From NCBI GenBank assembly GCA_009839635.1, contig VXPJ01000099.1:1-13110 (forward strand): DNA of 13,110 bases. The letters are read 5' to 3'. Source of the stretch: Pseudomonadota bacterium (GTDB lineage Bacteria > Pseudomonadota > Gammaproteobacteria > UBA4575). Shown here one piece after another: positions 1 through 6,228 of the stretch (positions are counted from its first letter, which is position 1; the number at the start of each line of letters is the position of its first letter). The position numbers and the translations under genes are program-made. The notes under the pieces were generated by a model, which did no database searches, was not told the origin of the DNA, and saw only the letters and a list, made by a program, of their open reading frames with translations.

Positions 1-659
1 ACCCAGACCAGATCGACGAAGTGCCAGTACAGCCCGGCGATCTCGACGATGTCGTAGCCCTTTTTCTCGTAACGTCCGTTCATGACACCGATGGCCACGT
101 AGGTCAGATAGGCGACCCCGCCGCTGACGTGCAAGCCATGAAAGCCGGTGATCATGAAAAAGCTGGCCCCGAACTGAGCGGCGCCAAACGGGTTGCCCCA
201 CGGGCGAACCCCTTCGTCGACGATGAGCTTGGTCCACTCAAAGGCCTGCATGCCCACGAACGTCAGGCCGAAGGCCGCGGTGATGAACAGCAGGGTCGCG
301 GTTTTCACGCGATCGCGCCGGTAGCCGTAGTTCACGGCCAACGCCATGGTGCCACTGCTCGTGATCAGGACAAAGGTCATGATCGCGATCAGGATCAGCG
401 GGATCGGCTCACCGCCGAAGCTCAGGGCGAAGATTTCGCTGGCATTGGGCCAGGGCACGGTGGAGCTGATGCGGACCTTCATGTAGCCCGTCAGGAAAGA
501 CGTGAAAATGAAGGTGTCGCTCAACAGGAAGATCCACATCATGGCCTTGCCCCAGTGGACCTTGAACACCTCTTTCTCGGCGCTCCAGTCGGATACCAGA
601 TCCGTTACGGCATCGTGGGCCAAAACTGCATCAACTGCATTTCCCGGACGTTGTGCCAT
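1..659 (-). CDS. Cytochrome c oxidase subunit III, CoxP/CyoC-like (partial, 3' end beyond window)
   Basis: This is the last visible gene of the oxidase operon and encodes a membrane subunit III-family protein that supports subunit I. It starts at ATG 659-657 behind AAGGAA about eight bases upstream, 20 bases after the preceding stop. The 219 visible residues begin MAQRPGNAV and run into the left edge, so the final helix and stop are missing. By eye there are four complete membrane helices (MMWIFLLSDTFIFTSFL, IPLILIAIMTFVLI, the segment ending GMQAFEW, and FFMITGFHGLHVSGGVAYL) and the start of a fifth at YWHFVDLVW. The SD pair in the first helix sits where the conserved acidic residue (Glu in mitochondrial COX3, Asp in CyoC) lies, and QAFEW matches the family's E-Y/W motif. 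It is therefore the more canonical of the two subunit III genes here. The family is certain; the role as a second subunit III is inferred from order. Confidence 0.93.
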   Translation of the reverse strand, partial: MAQRPGNAVDAVLAHDAVTDLVSDWSAEKEVFKVHWGKAMMWIFLLSDTFIFTSFLTGYMKVRISSTVPWPNASEIFALSFGGEPIPLILIAIMTFVLITSSGTMALAVNYGYRRDRVKTATLLFITAAFGLTFVGMQAFEWTKLIVDEGVRPWGNPFGAAQFGASFFMITGFHGLHVSGGVAYLTYVAIGVMNGRYEKKGYDIVEIAGLYWHFVDLVW

Positions 660-679
660 GTTTTTTCCTTGTTCCCTTC

Positions 680-1345
680 TTAAGTCGATAGCAGTAACGC
701 GAACAGGCCCAGCCAGACCAGCAGCAGGAAATGCCAGTAAATGGTACAGAGTTCAACGCTCATGCGAACCTTGTACACTTCAATTTGATTCTGCAGTTTG
801 AAGACTGTCGTGCTCCAGACCCAGAGCCCGCCCAGCATGTGCAGGGCATGGATTGCCGTCAATACGTAAAAGAAGGAATTGGCCGGATTCGTGGAGAGAA
901 AGTAGCCTTGTTCCTGTAGGCCCTGCCAGGCCCACAACTGTCCCGCGATGAAGGCAAAGGTGAGCAGTCCTGCAATCAGGAGGTTTGTCCGTACTCCTTC
1001 GAGCTTGCTCTTGACCACGGCATTGCGTGCTCGCTGGAAGAACACGCTCCCCAGAATCAGAAGGGCCGTGTTGAACCACAGGATGTCGGGTTCTGCAAGC
1101 GGGCGCCAGTCACTGAGGTCCATGCGCTGGAAGTAGGCGCTGACGAACAGTGAAAACAGTGAAGCCGCGACGCACAGGAACACGACAAGTCCGATTTTCG
1201 CAGCAGGAATGGAATACGCCCCACCAGCATGATGTTCGCCAATGGGCCCTTCCTCTGCCCAGGGCTGGACGTTGATGGTCTGGAAGATGAGCCAGAACAC
1301 CACGCCGCCCATGATCAGGGCCAGTACAATCAGGGTTGCCGTCAT
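680..1345 (-). CDS. Cytochrome c oxidase subunit III-like protein, CoxO-like paralogue
   Basis: A 221-residue membrane protein of the cytochrome c oxidase subunit III family. The start ATG at 1345-1343 lies three bases after the subunit I stop (TAG AAC ATG), so translational coupling is likely; only a weak GAGGG lies upstream, inside the subunit I gene. About six helices are visible: an extra N-terminal one (residues 3-22), then about 49-71, 85-105, 121-141, 153-177 and 198-219. The motifs HALHMLGGLW and TIYWHFLLLVWLGLF match the last two helices of subunit III. It differs from its downstream neighbour: the first core helix reads VFLCVAASLFSLF with no acidic residue at the E/D position, and QLWAW replaces QAFEW. 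It may be a structural, non-canonical subunit III, as proposed by analogy with CoxO/CoxP of the Bradyrhizobium alternative oxidase (family knowledge from memory). Confidence 0.88.
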   Translation of the reverse strand: MTATLIVLALIMGGVVFWLIFQTINVQPWAEEGPIGEHHAGGAYSIPAAKIGLVVFLCVAASLFSLFVSAYFQRMDLSDWRPLAEPDILWFNTALLILGSVFFQRARNAVVKSKLEGVRTNLLIAGLLTFAFIAGQLWAWQGLQEQGYFLSTNPANSFFYVLTAIHALHMLGGLWVWSTTVFKLQNQIEVYKVRMSVELCTIYWHFLLLVWLGLFALLLST

Positions 1346-1348
1346 GTT

Positions 1349-3097
1349 CTAAACGTCGCCCTCACCCTGGGTATACTTGCTGGGGGGTTCGTTCTGCGGA
1401 ATGAAGTCTTCCTTGGCTCCAGGAACGCTGTAGGAATATGCCCAGCGGTGAACCACGGGCAATTCCTTGCCCCAGTTCCCGTGCTTGGGAGGATAGTCCG
1501 GGGTCTGCCATTCGATCGTGGTGGCCCGCCACGGGTTGCGGGGCGACTTCCTGCCTTTGAACAGGCTCCAGAAAATATTGATCAGGAACAGGAACTGTGC
1601 CGCGGCAACTATCAGCGCTGCAATGGTGATACTGAAATTTGCCGCATGTACGCTGTCCGGCAGGAACTCCGTGGTGCCGTTGGCGTAGTAGCGGCGGGGC
1701 ACGCCCAGTATGCCGATGTAATGCATCGGCAGGTAGATTGCGTACGTGCCCAGGAAGGTCAGCCAGAAATGGATTTTTCCCATCGCATCGTTGAGCATTC
1801 GCCCGGTCAGCAGGGGGAACCAGTGGTAGATGCCTCCAAACACCACTAGGAAGGGCGACACGCCCATCACCATGTGGAAGTGTCCAACCACGAAATAGGT
1901 ATCGGAGAGGGGCACATCCACGACCACGTTGCCGAGGAACAGCCCCGTGATGCCCCCGTGGATGAATGTGAAAATGAAACCGATTGCAAACAGCATCGGG
2001 ACGGTCAGATGGATGTTTCCACGCCACAGGGTAAGCACCCAGTTGTACACCTTGATGGCCGTGGGTACCGCAATGATCAGTGTGGTCGTGGCAAAGAAAA
2101 AGCCGAAATAGGGATTCATTCCACTGACATACATGTGGTGTGCCCAGACGATGAAGCTCAGGCCCCCGATCGCCACGATGGCCCAGACCATCATGCGGTA
2201 TCCGAAGATGTTCTTGCGGGCATGGGTGCTGATCAGGTCAGAGACGATTCCGAAGGCTGGCAGCGCCACGATGTAGACTTCGGGGTGACCGAAGAACCAG
2301 AACAGGTGCTGGAACAGGATGGGGCTTCCGCCCTCGTGTGACAGATTCTCACCCAGTGAAGAGATTGCCGGCATGAAAAAGCTGGTATCCAGGGTCTTGT
2401 CCAGCGTCATCATGATGACGCTCACGAGCAGTGCCGGGAATGCCAGCAGACCCAGAATCGTGGCCATGATGATGCCCCATACCGACAAGGGCATGCGCAT
2501 CAGGGTCATGCCGCGCGTGCGCGCCTGGAAGGCCGTCGTCACATAGTTGAGCCCACCCATCGTGAACGCGACCACGAACAGGCCGAGCGATACGGTCATG
2601 CAGATAATGCCCCAGTCCGCACCTGCCGTGCCTTCGGTAATGGCCTGCGGGGGGTACAGGGTCCAGCCTGCACCGGTGGGCCCCTCGGGAACGAAAAAGC
2701 TCGCACACACGACGATGACAGACAGCAGGTATACCCAGTAGCTCAGCATGTTCATGTAGGGGAAGGCCATGTCACGGGCTCCGCACATCAGCGGAACCAG
2801 GACGTTGCCGAACCCGCCCAGGAAAAATGCCGTGAGCATGAAGACGATCATGATCATGCCGTGCATGGTGACGGCCTGGTAGTACTCGTCGGGCTGTATG
2901 AAGTCGAATACCCCGGGAAAGCCCAGCTGCAGGCGCATCAGGCCGGACAAGATCAGTGCAACTACGCCGACGGCGGTCGCGGTGATGATGTACTGGATGC
3001 CGATGATCTTGTGATCCTGGCTCCAGACATACATGCCGATCCATGTCTTCGGATGGGCAAGTTCTTGTTCTTTATCGGCTAATGCAACGTGCGCCAT
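1349..3097 (-). CDS. ctaD: Cytochrome c oxidase subunit I (heme-copper oxidase, A1-type)
   Basis: Catalytic subunit of an aa3/caa3-type terminal oxidase in the inner membrane; it reduces O2 to water at a heme a3-CuB centre and pumps protons. The 582-residue product starts at ATG 3097-3095 with AGGAG eight bases upstream. Visible key residues: heme a ligands H79 (TMHGMIM) and H408, heme a3 ligand H406 (VVGHFHMV), CuB ligands H271, H320 and H321, and Y275 of the His-Tyr crosslink (GHPEVY). The D-channel is intact (N98, D109, N116, E273), as is the K-channel (T346, K349 in VPTAIKVYNW). E273 in GHPEVY places it in the A1 group. An oddity is S398 in LSDTYFVVGHFH, where most A-type enzymes have His in HDTYYVV. 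The C-terminal tail after about residue 505 is hydrophilic. The gene is flanked by subunit II upstream and two subunit III genes downstream. This would be CoxN in coxMNOP terms. Confidence 0.97.
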   Translation of the reverse strand: MAHVALADKEQELAHPKTWIGMYVWSQDHKIIGIQYIITATAVGVVALILSGLMRLQLGFPGVFDFIQPDEYYQAVTMHGMIMIVFMLTAFFLGGFGNVLVPLMCGARDMAFPYMNMLSYWVYLLSVIVVCASFFVPEGPTGAGWTLYPPQAITEGTAGADWGIICMTVSLGLFVVAFTMGGLNYVTTAFQARTRGMTLMRMPLSVWGIIMATILGLLAFPALLVSVIMMTLDKTLDTSFFMPAISSLGENLSHEGGSPILFQHLFWFFGHPEVYIVALPAFGIVSDLISTHARKNIFGYRMMVWAIVAIGGLSFIVWAHHMYVSGMNPYFGFFFATTTLIIAVPTAIKVYNWVLTLWRGNIHLTVPMLFAIGFIFTFIHGGITGLFLGNVVVDVPLSDTYFVVGHFHMVMGVSPFLVVFGGIYHWFPLLTGRMLNDAMGKIHFWLTFLGTYAIYLPMHYIGILGVPRRYYANGTTEFLPDSVHAANFSITIAALIVAAAQFLFLINIFWSLFKGRKSPRNPWRATTIEWQTPDYPPKHGNWGKELPVVHRWAYSYSVPGAKEDFIPQNEPPSKYTQGEGDV

Positions 3098-3163
3098 TCT
3101 GGCTTCTCCTCAACTGTATACAATGGGTACTGTATTCGTTTCGCATCGTGTCTTCAAACGGAC

Positions 3164-4516
3164 TCAAAAAGTATTGATGTACGCGACCAGATCATCGATT
3201 GTCTTGTCACTCAGGCTGAGCACCATGGATTCCATCTGACGCCCGGTCGCATCCTGCGGGTGCGCACCCCGTATGCCATGTTTGAAATTCCTGAGCTGGG
3301 CAGCCAGGTACCAGTCGCTCATACCTGCAAGACGCGGGGCATTCACCGCCCAGCGACCCTCACCTTTCTTGCCATGACACTTGCCGCAGGTGGTGTACAG
3401 GTCCTTGCCGTTGTCCACGTCTCCCTGGACGGTCTGTTGAGCAGGCTCGTCCGGAAGCGTCTGGATGTAGGCCGCGAGATCACGGATCAAGGTGTCGTTG
3501 ACAAGACCCGCCGCCATGGGTGCCATCTGCTGGCCTAAAACATCTTCCGGGTTCGAGCCCCGGATACCATCCCTGAAATAGGTCAGCTGGCGTGTCAGGT
3601 ACCAGTCTTCCTGGCCGCTCAGCTTGGGCGCATTCAGCGCCTGGTTGCCTTCCCCCTGGACCCCGTGGCAGGCCGCGCAAATCTGGTACTGGGCCTGGCC
3701 CGCCTGTGCATTTCCGGCTTGCCTGGCAGCCAGCATCGCATAAGTGGGTTGCTGGGCGAGCCACTCATGGAATTGCTCTTCTTCCACCACGGTGACCTTG
3801 CCGCGCATGGAGTGATGGCCGATTCCGCACAGTTCCTCGCAGAGGATCTCGAATGTGCCGACGCGCGTCGGGGTCAGCCATTGCCACGTGATCATACCGG
3901 GCACCAGATCCATCTTCACGCGAAACTGAGGCACCGTAAAGTTGTGCAGGACATCCTTGGAGCGCAGCAGGAACTTGATGGGCAGGCCGATGGGGATGTG
4001 CACTTCGTTGCCCTCGATCAGAACGTCATCCTGGCCATACGGGTCTTCGTCGTTCATGCCGAACGGGTTGTCGATGCTGATCTTGCGGTTGTCCGTGGTG
4101 CCAAGCTGACCATCCTTGCCGGGGAAGCGGAAGGTCCACTGCCACTGCTGCCCGACCACTTCCACGATGGCCGCATTCTCCGGTGGTGACACGAACTTGC
4201 CCCACACGATCAGTCCGGGAGCAAGCATGGCGACGACTCCAACCGTGGTGATGGCGGTGAGCCAGCCTTCAAGCTTCTTGTTTTCTGGTTCGTAATCGGC
4301 GCGCTGGTTCTTGTCCTTGTTGCGGTACTTGATGATGCAGTACGCCATGAACAGGTTGGCCGCCACGAAAACTATGCCGCATACGATGAAGGTAATGGTC
4401 ACCGTCGTGTCGATGGCAGTCCAGTTCGAGGCAATTTCCGTGAAGTACCACGGGCTCATAAAATGGAAGACGACCGATCCCACTACCAGAACGATTAATA
4501 TGATGGCTATGGCCAT
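3164..4516 (-). CDS. ctaC: Cytochrome c oxidase subunit II fused to two cytochrome c domains
   Basis: Electron-entry subunit: it takes electrons at covalently bound c hemes, passes them to the binuclear CuA centre and on to subunit I. The 450-residue product starts at ATG 4516-4514, with a perfect AAGGAG eight bases upstream. Order of parts: hydrophobic segments at about 1-19, 36-62 and 88-107; aromatic WQW at 125-127; cupredoxin domain with CuA ligands H191, C226, C230, H234 and M237 (CEELCGIGHHSM) and E228 as the likely Mg ligand; cytochrome c domain 1 with CAACH at 280-284 and Met 331 or 334; domain 2 with CGKCH at 377-381 and Met 428 or 431. The two heme domains are clearly homologous, sharing NAP(K/R)L, DWYL, QL, GIRG, P.D, G.QM..M and AYI.T. 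The usual caa3 subunit II has one such domain or none. The pair resembles diheme cytochrome c4. Corresponds to CoxM. Confidence 0.95.
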   Translation of the reverse strand: MAIAIILIVLVVGSVVFHFMSPWYFTEIASNWTAIDTTVTITFIVCGIVFVAANLFMAYCIIKYRNKDKNQRADYEPENKKLEGWLTAITTVGVVAMLAPGLIVWGKFVSPPENAAIVEVVGQQWQWTFRFPGKDGQLGTTDNRKISIDNPFGMNDEDPYGQDDVLIEGNEVHIPIGLPIKFLLRSKDVLHNFTVPQFRVKMDLVPGMITWQWLTPTRVGTFEILCEELCGIGHHSMRGKVTVVEEEQFHEWLAQQPTYAMLAARQAGNAQAGQAQYQICAACHGVQGEGNQALNAPKLSGQEDWYLTRQLTYFRDGIRGSNPEDVLGQQMAPMAAGLVNDTLIRDLAAYIQTLPDEPAQQTVQGDVDNGKDLYTTCGKCHGKKGEGRWAVNAPRLAGMSDWYLAAQLRNFKHGIRGAHPQDATGRQMESMVLSLSDKTIDDLVAYINTF

Positions 4517-4580
4517 GTTCTAGACTCCTTAGTCATTCCAATACGGCAGTTACACTGGACTTGCGGCACGTGCATCAGGC

Positions 4581-5483
4581 TCACCAGAAAATTCCACCAC
4601 TGCATCCGCAATCCACAAATATCAGGGTAAACAGGCCCAGCAGGTACAGAATGGAAAAGCCGAACAACCTGCGCGTGCTCTGATGGGTGATCGGTTTGCG
4701 AACAAAGTCTATGGTCAAAAACAGATAGGTTATTCCGAGTACGATACTGAGCACCAGATAAACGGGGCCAACGACCTGCAGCCAGTACATGGATGTACTC
4801 AGGGGTACCAGGGCAATGGTGTACAGCAGCATGCGGGTCTTCGTGGCCTGCTGTCCATGGGTCACCGGCAGCATCGGCAGGCTGGCCTGGCGGTACTCAT
4901 CGGACCTCAACAGGGCCAGTGCCCAGAAGTGCGGAGGCTGCCACATGAACATGATCGCGAACATGGCCAATGCGGGCAGGCCGATGTCGTTGGTCACGGC
5001 CACCCAGCCAATGACAGGGGGCAACGCACCGGCCACCCCGCCAATTTCAGTGCACAAAGGGGATGAGCGTTTCAGCCAGACGGTGTACACCACCACGTAG
5101 AAAAACGTGGTCGCTGCAGCAAGGTACGCCGTCAGGGGATTCACCAGGTAAAAGAGAATTGCAAACGACCACAGGCTGAGCATGACGCCCAGCCACAAGG
5201 CCTGCTGCGGATGCAAGCGCGAACACGGCAAGGCGCGCATGCGCGTTCGTGCCATGCGTTTGTCCACTTCCCGGTCCACGTAGTTGTTGAGGGCTCCACT
5301 TGCCGATGACGCGAGCCCCGTCCCCAGCAGGGTGAGGATGACCAGGTCCAGGGGCAAGGTACCGTTGCCGGCCAGCCACATTCCCGCAAACGTGGTGACC
5401 AGCACAAGTGTCGTGATTCGCGGTTTGCACAACTCTACGAAGTCACTCGCCTGGTCGCGGACTGCTGTGATGGTTGCGTTCAC
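4581..5483 (-). CDS. ctaB: Protoheme IX farnesyltransferase (heme O synthase)
   Basis: Inner-membrane UbiA-family prenyltransferase that adds a farnesyl group to heme b to make heme O, the precursor of heme A used by the neighbouring oxidase. The 300-residue length is normal for the family. It shows the first Asp-rich motif NNYVDREVDKRMARTRMRAL (66-85, with D70 and D74), the loop YTVWLKRSSPLCTEIGG (133-149), WQPPHFWALA (181-190) and DEYRQASLPMLP (195-206), all typical of CtaB/CyoE, plus multiple hydrophobic helices. The start is GTG at 5483-5481; a stop lies two codons upstream in frame, so this is the earliest possible start, and an AGGAAG sits about eleven bases before it. The C-terminus carries an unusual pair of cysteines (C292, C294) close to the end. 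It leads the operon, whereas ctaB commonly follows subunit I or III or other assembly genes. The gap to subunit II is 64 bases. Confidence 0.96.
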   Translation of the reverse strand: MNATITAVRDQASDFVELCKPRITTLVLVTTFAGMWLAGNGTLPLDLVILTLLGTGLASSASGALNNYVDREVDKRMARTRMRALPCSRLHPQQALWLGVMLSLWSFAILFYLVNPLTAYLAAATTFFYVVVYTVWLKRSSPLCTEIGGVAGALPPVIGWVAVTNDIGLPALAMFAIMFMWQPPHFWALALLRSDEYRQASLPMLPVTHGQQATKTRMLLYTIALVPLSTSMYWLQVVGPVYLVLSIVLGITYLFLTIDFVRKPITHQSTRRLFGFSILYLLGLFTLIFVDCGCSGGIFW

Positions 5484-5554
5484 TATCTAAAACACTTCCT
5501 GTGAGCCCAGTGGCACATGAACAATATTCTCATCTTGAGTCGGCTGGATTGGAG

Positions 5555-5627
5555 TCGTGACAGGTCCGTCAGTGTGTACAGGGAAATCCGGGTGTCATGG
5601 AGTCTTTGAAAAAGCCTATCGTGACAG
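5555..5627. repeat. Direct repeat TCGTGACAG, two copies
   Basis: The nonamer TCGTGACAG occurs at 5555-5563 and again at 5619-5627, start-to-start 64 bases (about six helical turns), in the upstream region of ctaB. Exact 9-base matches this close are unlikely but possible by chance. It could be a paired binding site; no regulator is recognised. Confidence 0.35.
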
Positions 5628-5686
5628 CTGGCGGATGCAGACCAGCAGGAGCCTGTTTTGCATAAGCCAAACCCCAGCATCCAGAA

Positions 5687-5696
5687 GGTGTACACC
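5687..5696. promoter_or_regulatory. Perfect palindrome GGTGTACACC upstream of ctaB
   Basis: A 10-base perfect palindrome about 205 bases upstream of the ctaB start. A second TGTACA hexamer lies at 5575-5580, 114 bases nearer the gene. The sites are candidate operators or activator sites of the oxidase operon. No known regulator consensus is claimed. Confidence 0.35.
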
Positions 5697-5822
5697 CTTG
5701 CGCATGACTACTCGTAAATGAATCAAAAACAGCATCGCCGGTTCAGGTTTTCGTCTTGGCTCCGCGCCGAAGCTTCAAGGTTCTGTCGCCCAAAACCCAT
5801 TAACAATTGCAAACCACATTTA

Positions 5823-5920
5823 GGCATCTTGATGGCTCTGCGCCACGGCTGCCCTGCCTTAATTACCCTACGGCATGGGCTCACTGCATTATGCAAAACC
5901 CGAGCGCCCATCAAGATACC
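5823..5920. other. Long imperfect stem-loop, possible structured RNA or small palindromic element
   Basis: Arms GGCATCTTGATGG (5823-5835) and CCATCAAGATACC (5908-5920) are complementary over 13 positions (one G-T/C-A type exception at the third position), and CTC 5836-5838 can continue with GAG 5902-5904 past a 3-base bulge. Inside the loop a second stem forms from GCCCTGCC (5851-5858) and GGCATGGGC (5872-5880), with one bulged base. TGCAT-T-ATGCA lies at 5885-5895. Neither strand shows a T-run after the outer stem, so a simple terminator is unlikely. It could be a structured RNA, a leader element or a miniature repeat; no known RNA family is recognised. Confidence 0.4.
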
Positions 5921-5942
5921 AAAGTGACCGGGAAAAGATACC
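5913..5942. repeat. Direct repeat AAGATACC, two copies 22 bases apart
   Basis: AAGATACC lies at 5913-5920 and 5935-5942. The 22-base period equals about two turns of the helix, a spacing used by tandemly bound regulators. The first copy overlaps the right arm of the long stem-loop. Short enough to be chance. Confidence 0.25.
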
Positions 5943-6078
5943 TGCCTGATATGGATAACCGCCGAATTCTACCATACCTTTGGAAGGGGAAATCAAGGCT
6001 GGCCGCGGTCGCATTCGGGCAAGCCCATGACTGATTTGCCTCCCGGTAACTCCAGTCAATCAGCGAACGGCACGTGGC

Positions 6079-6127
6079 CCTCGCAAGAACCTTGATGCGA
6101 GGCTCGAAATGGATATATTTCAAGGTT
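6079..6127 (+). other. Candidate H-type pseudoknot or switching hairpin in the leader of the outer-membrane gene
   Basis: CCTCGCA (6079-6085) and TGCGAGG (6096-6102) form a perfect 7-bp stem with a 10-base loop. Eight bases of that loop, AACCTTGA (6088-6095), are an exact complement of TCAAGGTT at 6120-6127. The two pairings can form together as a pseudoknot or compete. A further short GAAAT/ATTTC pairing lies in the linker. The element ends about 100 bases before the TTG start at 6229. Function, and whether it is transcribed, are unknown. Confidence 0.35.
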
Positions 6128-6187
6128 TTGCACACGAGGAATCTGCCCACAAGCTGAGCTAGCAGTCGATTAAAAACAAATGGCCCG

Positions 6188-6202
6188 GTATGCTGTGCAT
6201 AC
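6188..6202 (+). promoter_or_regulatory. Hairpin or operator GTATGC-TGT-GCATAC just upstream of the outer-membrane gene
   Basis: A perfect 6-bp inverted repeat with a 3-base centre, ending 14 bases before the AAGGAAGAG ribosome binding site (6217-6225) of the gene starting at 6229. As DNA it could be an operator; as RNA a small hairpin that affects translation. Confidence 0.35.
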
Positions 6203-6228
6203 AGGAAATGCCAAATAAGGAAGAGTAG

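Larger units (their letters stand above)
5484..6228. other. Long intergenic region with repeats and possible RNA structure
   Basis: About 745 bases between the GTG of ctaB and the TTG of the outer-membrane protein gene. No reading frame on either strand has a good ribosome binding site plus a protein-like composition; the longest (minus strand, 5911-6234) looks like random translation. It must contain the promoter of the oxidase operon (minus) and that of the outer-membrane gene (plus), but no convincing sigma70 -35/-10 pair was found for either. It holds several inverted and direct repeats listed separately: 5555-5627, 5687-5696, 5823-5920, 5913-5942, 6079-6127 and 6188-6202. Confidence 0.7.

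Noticed and set aside
5483..5695. A 70-codon minus-strand frame whose TAG stop overlaps the ctaB GTG start (TAGTG)
   Set aside because: The overlap is what coupled genes show, but the start would be GTG with no usable ribosome binding site, the product is rich in Cys, Arg and Ser with no recognisable pattern, and it covers the repeat motifs.
5723..5914. A 63-codon minus-strand frame across the long stem-loop
   Set aside because: Basic, repeat-derived composition and no start signal; more likely a by-product of the palindromic element. Worth revisiting only if the element proves to be multi-copy.
5823..5920. Long inverted repeat read as a transposon remnant with terminal repeats
   Set aside because: No flanking target-site duplication is seen and no transposase fragment is nearby; kept as an RNA/repeat candidate instead.
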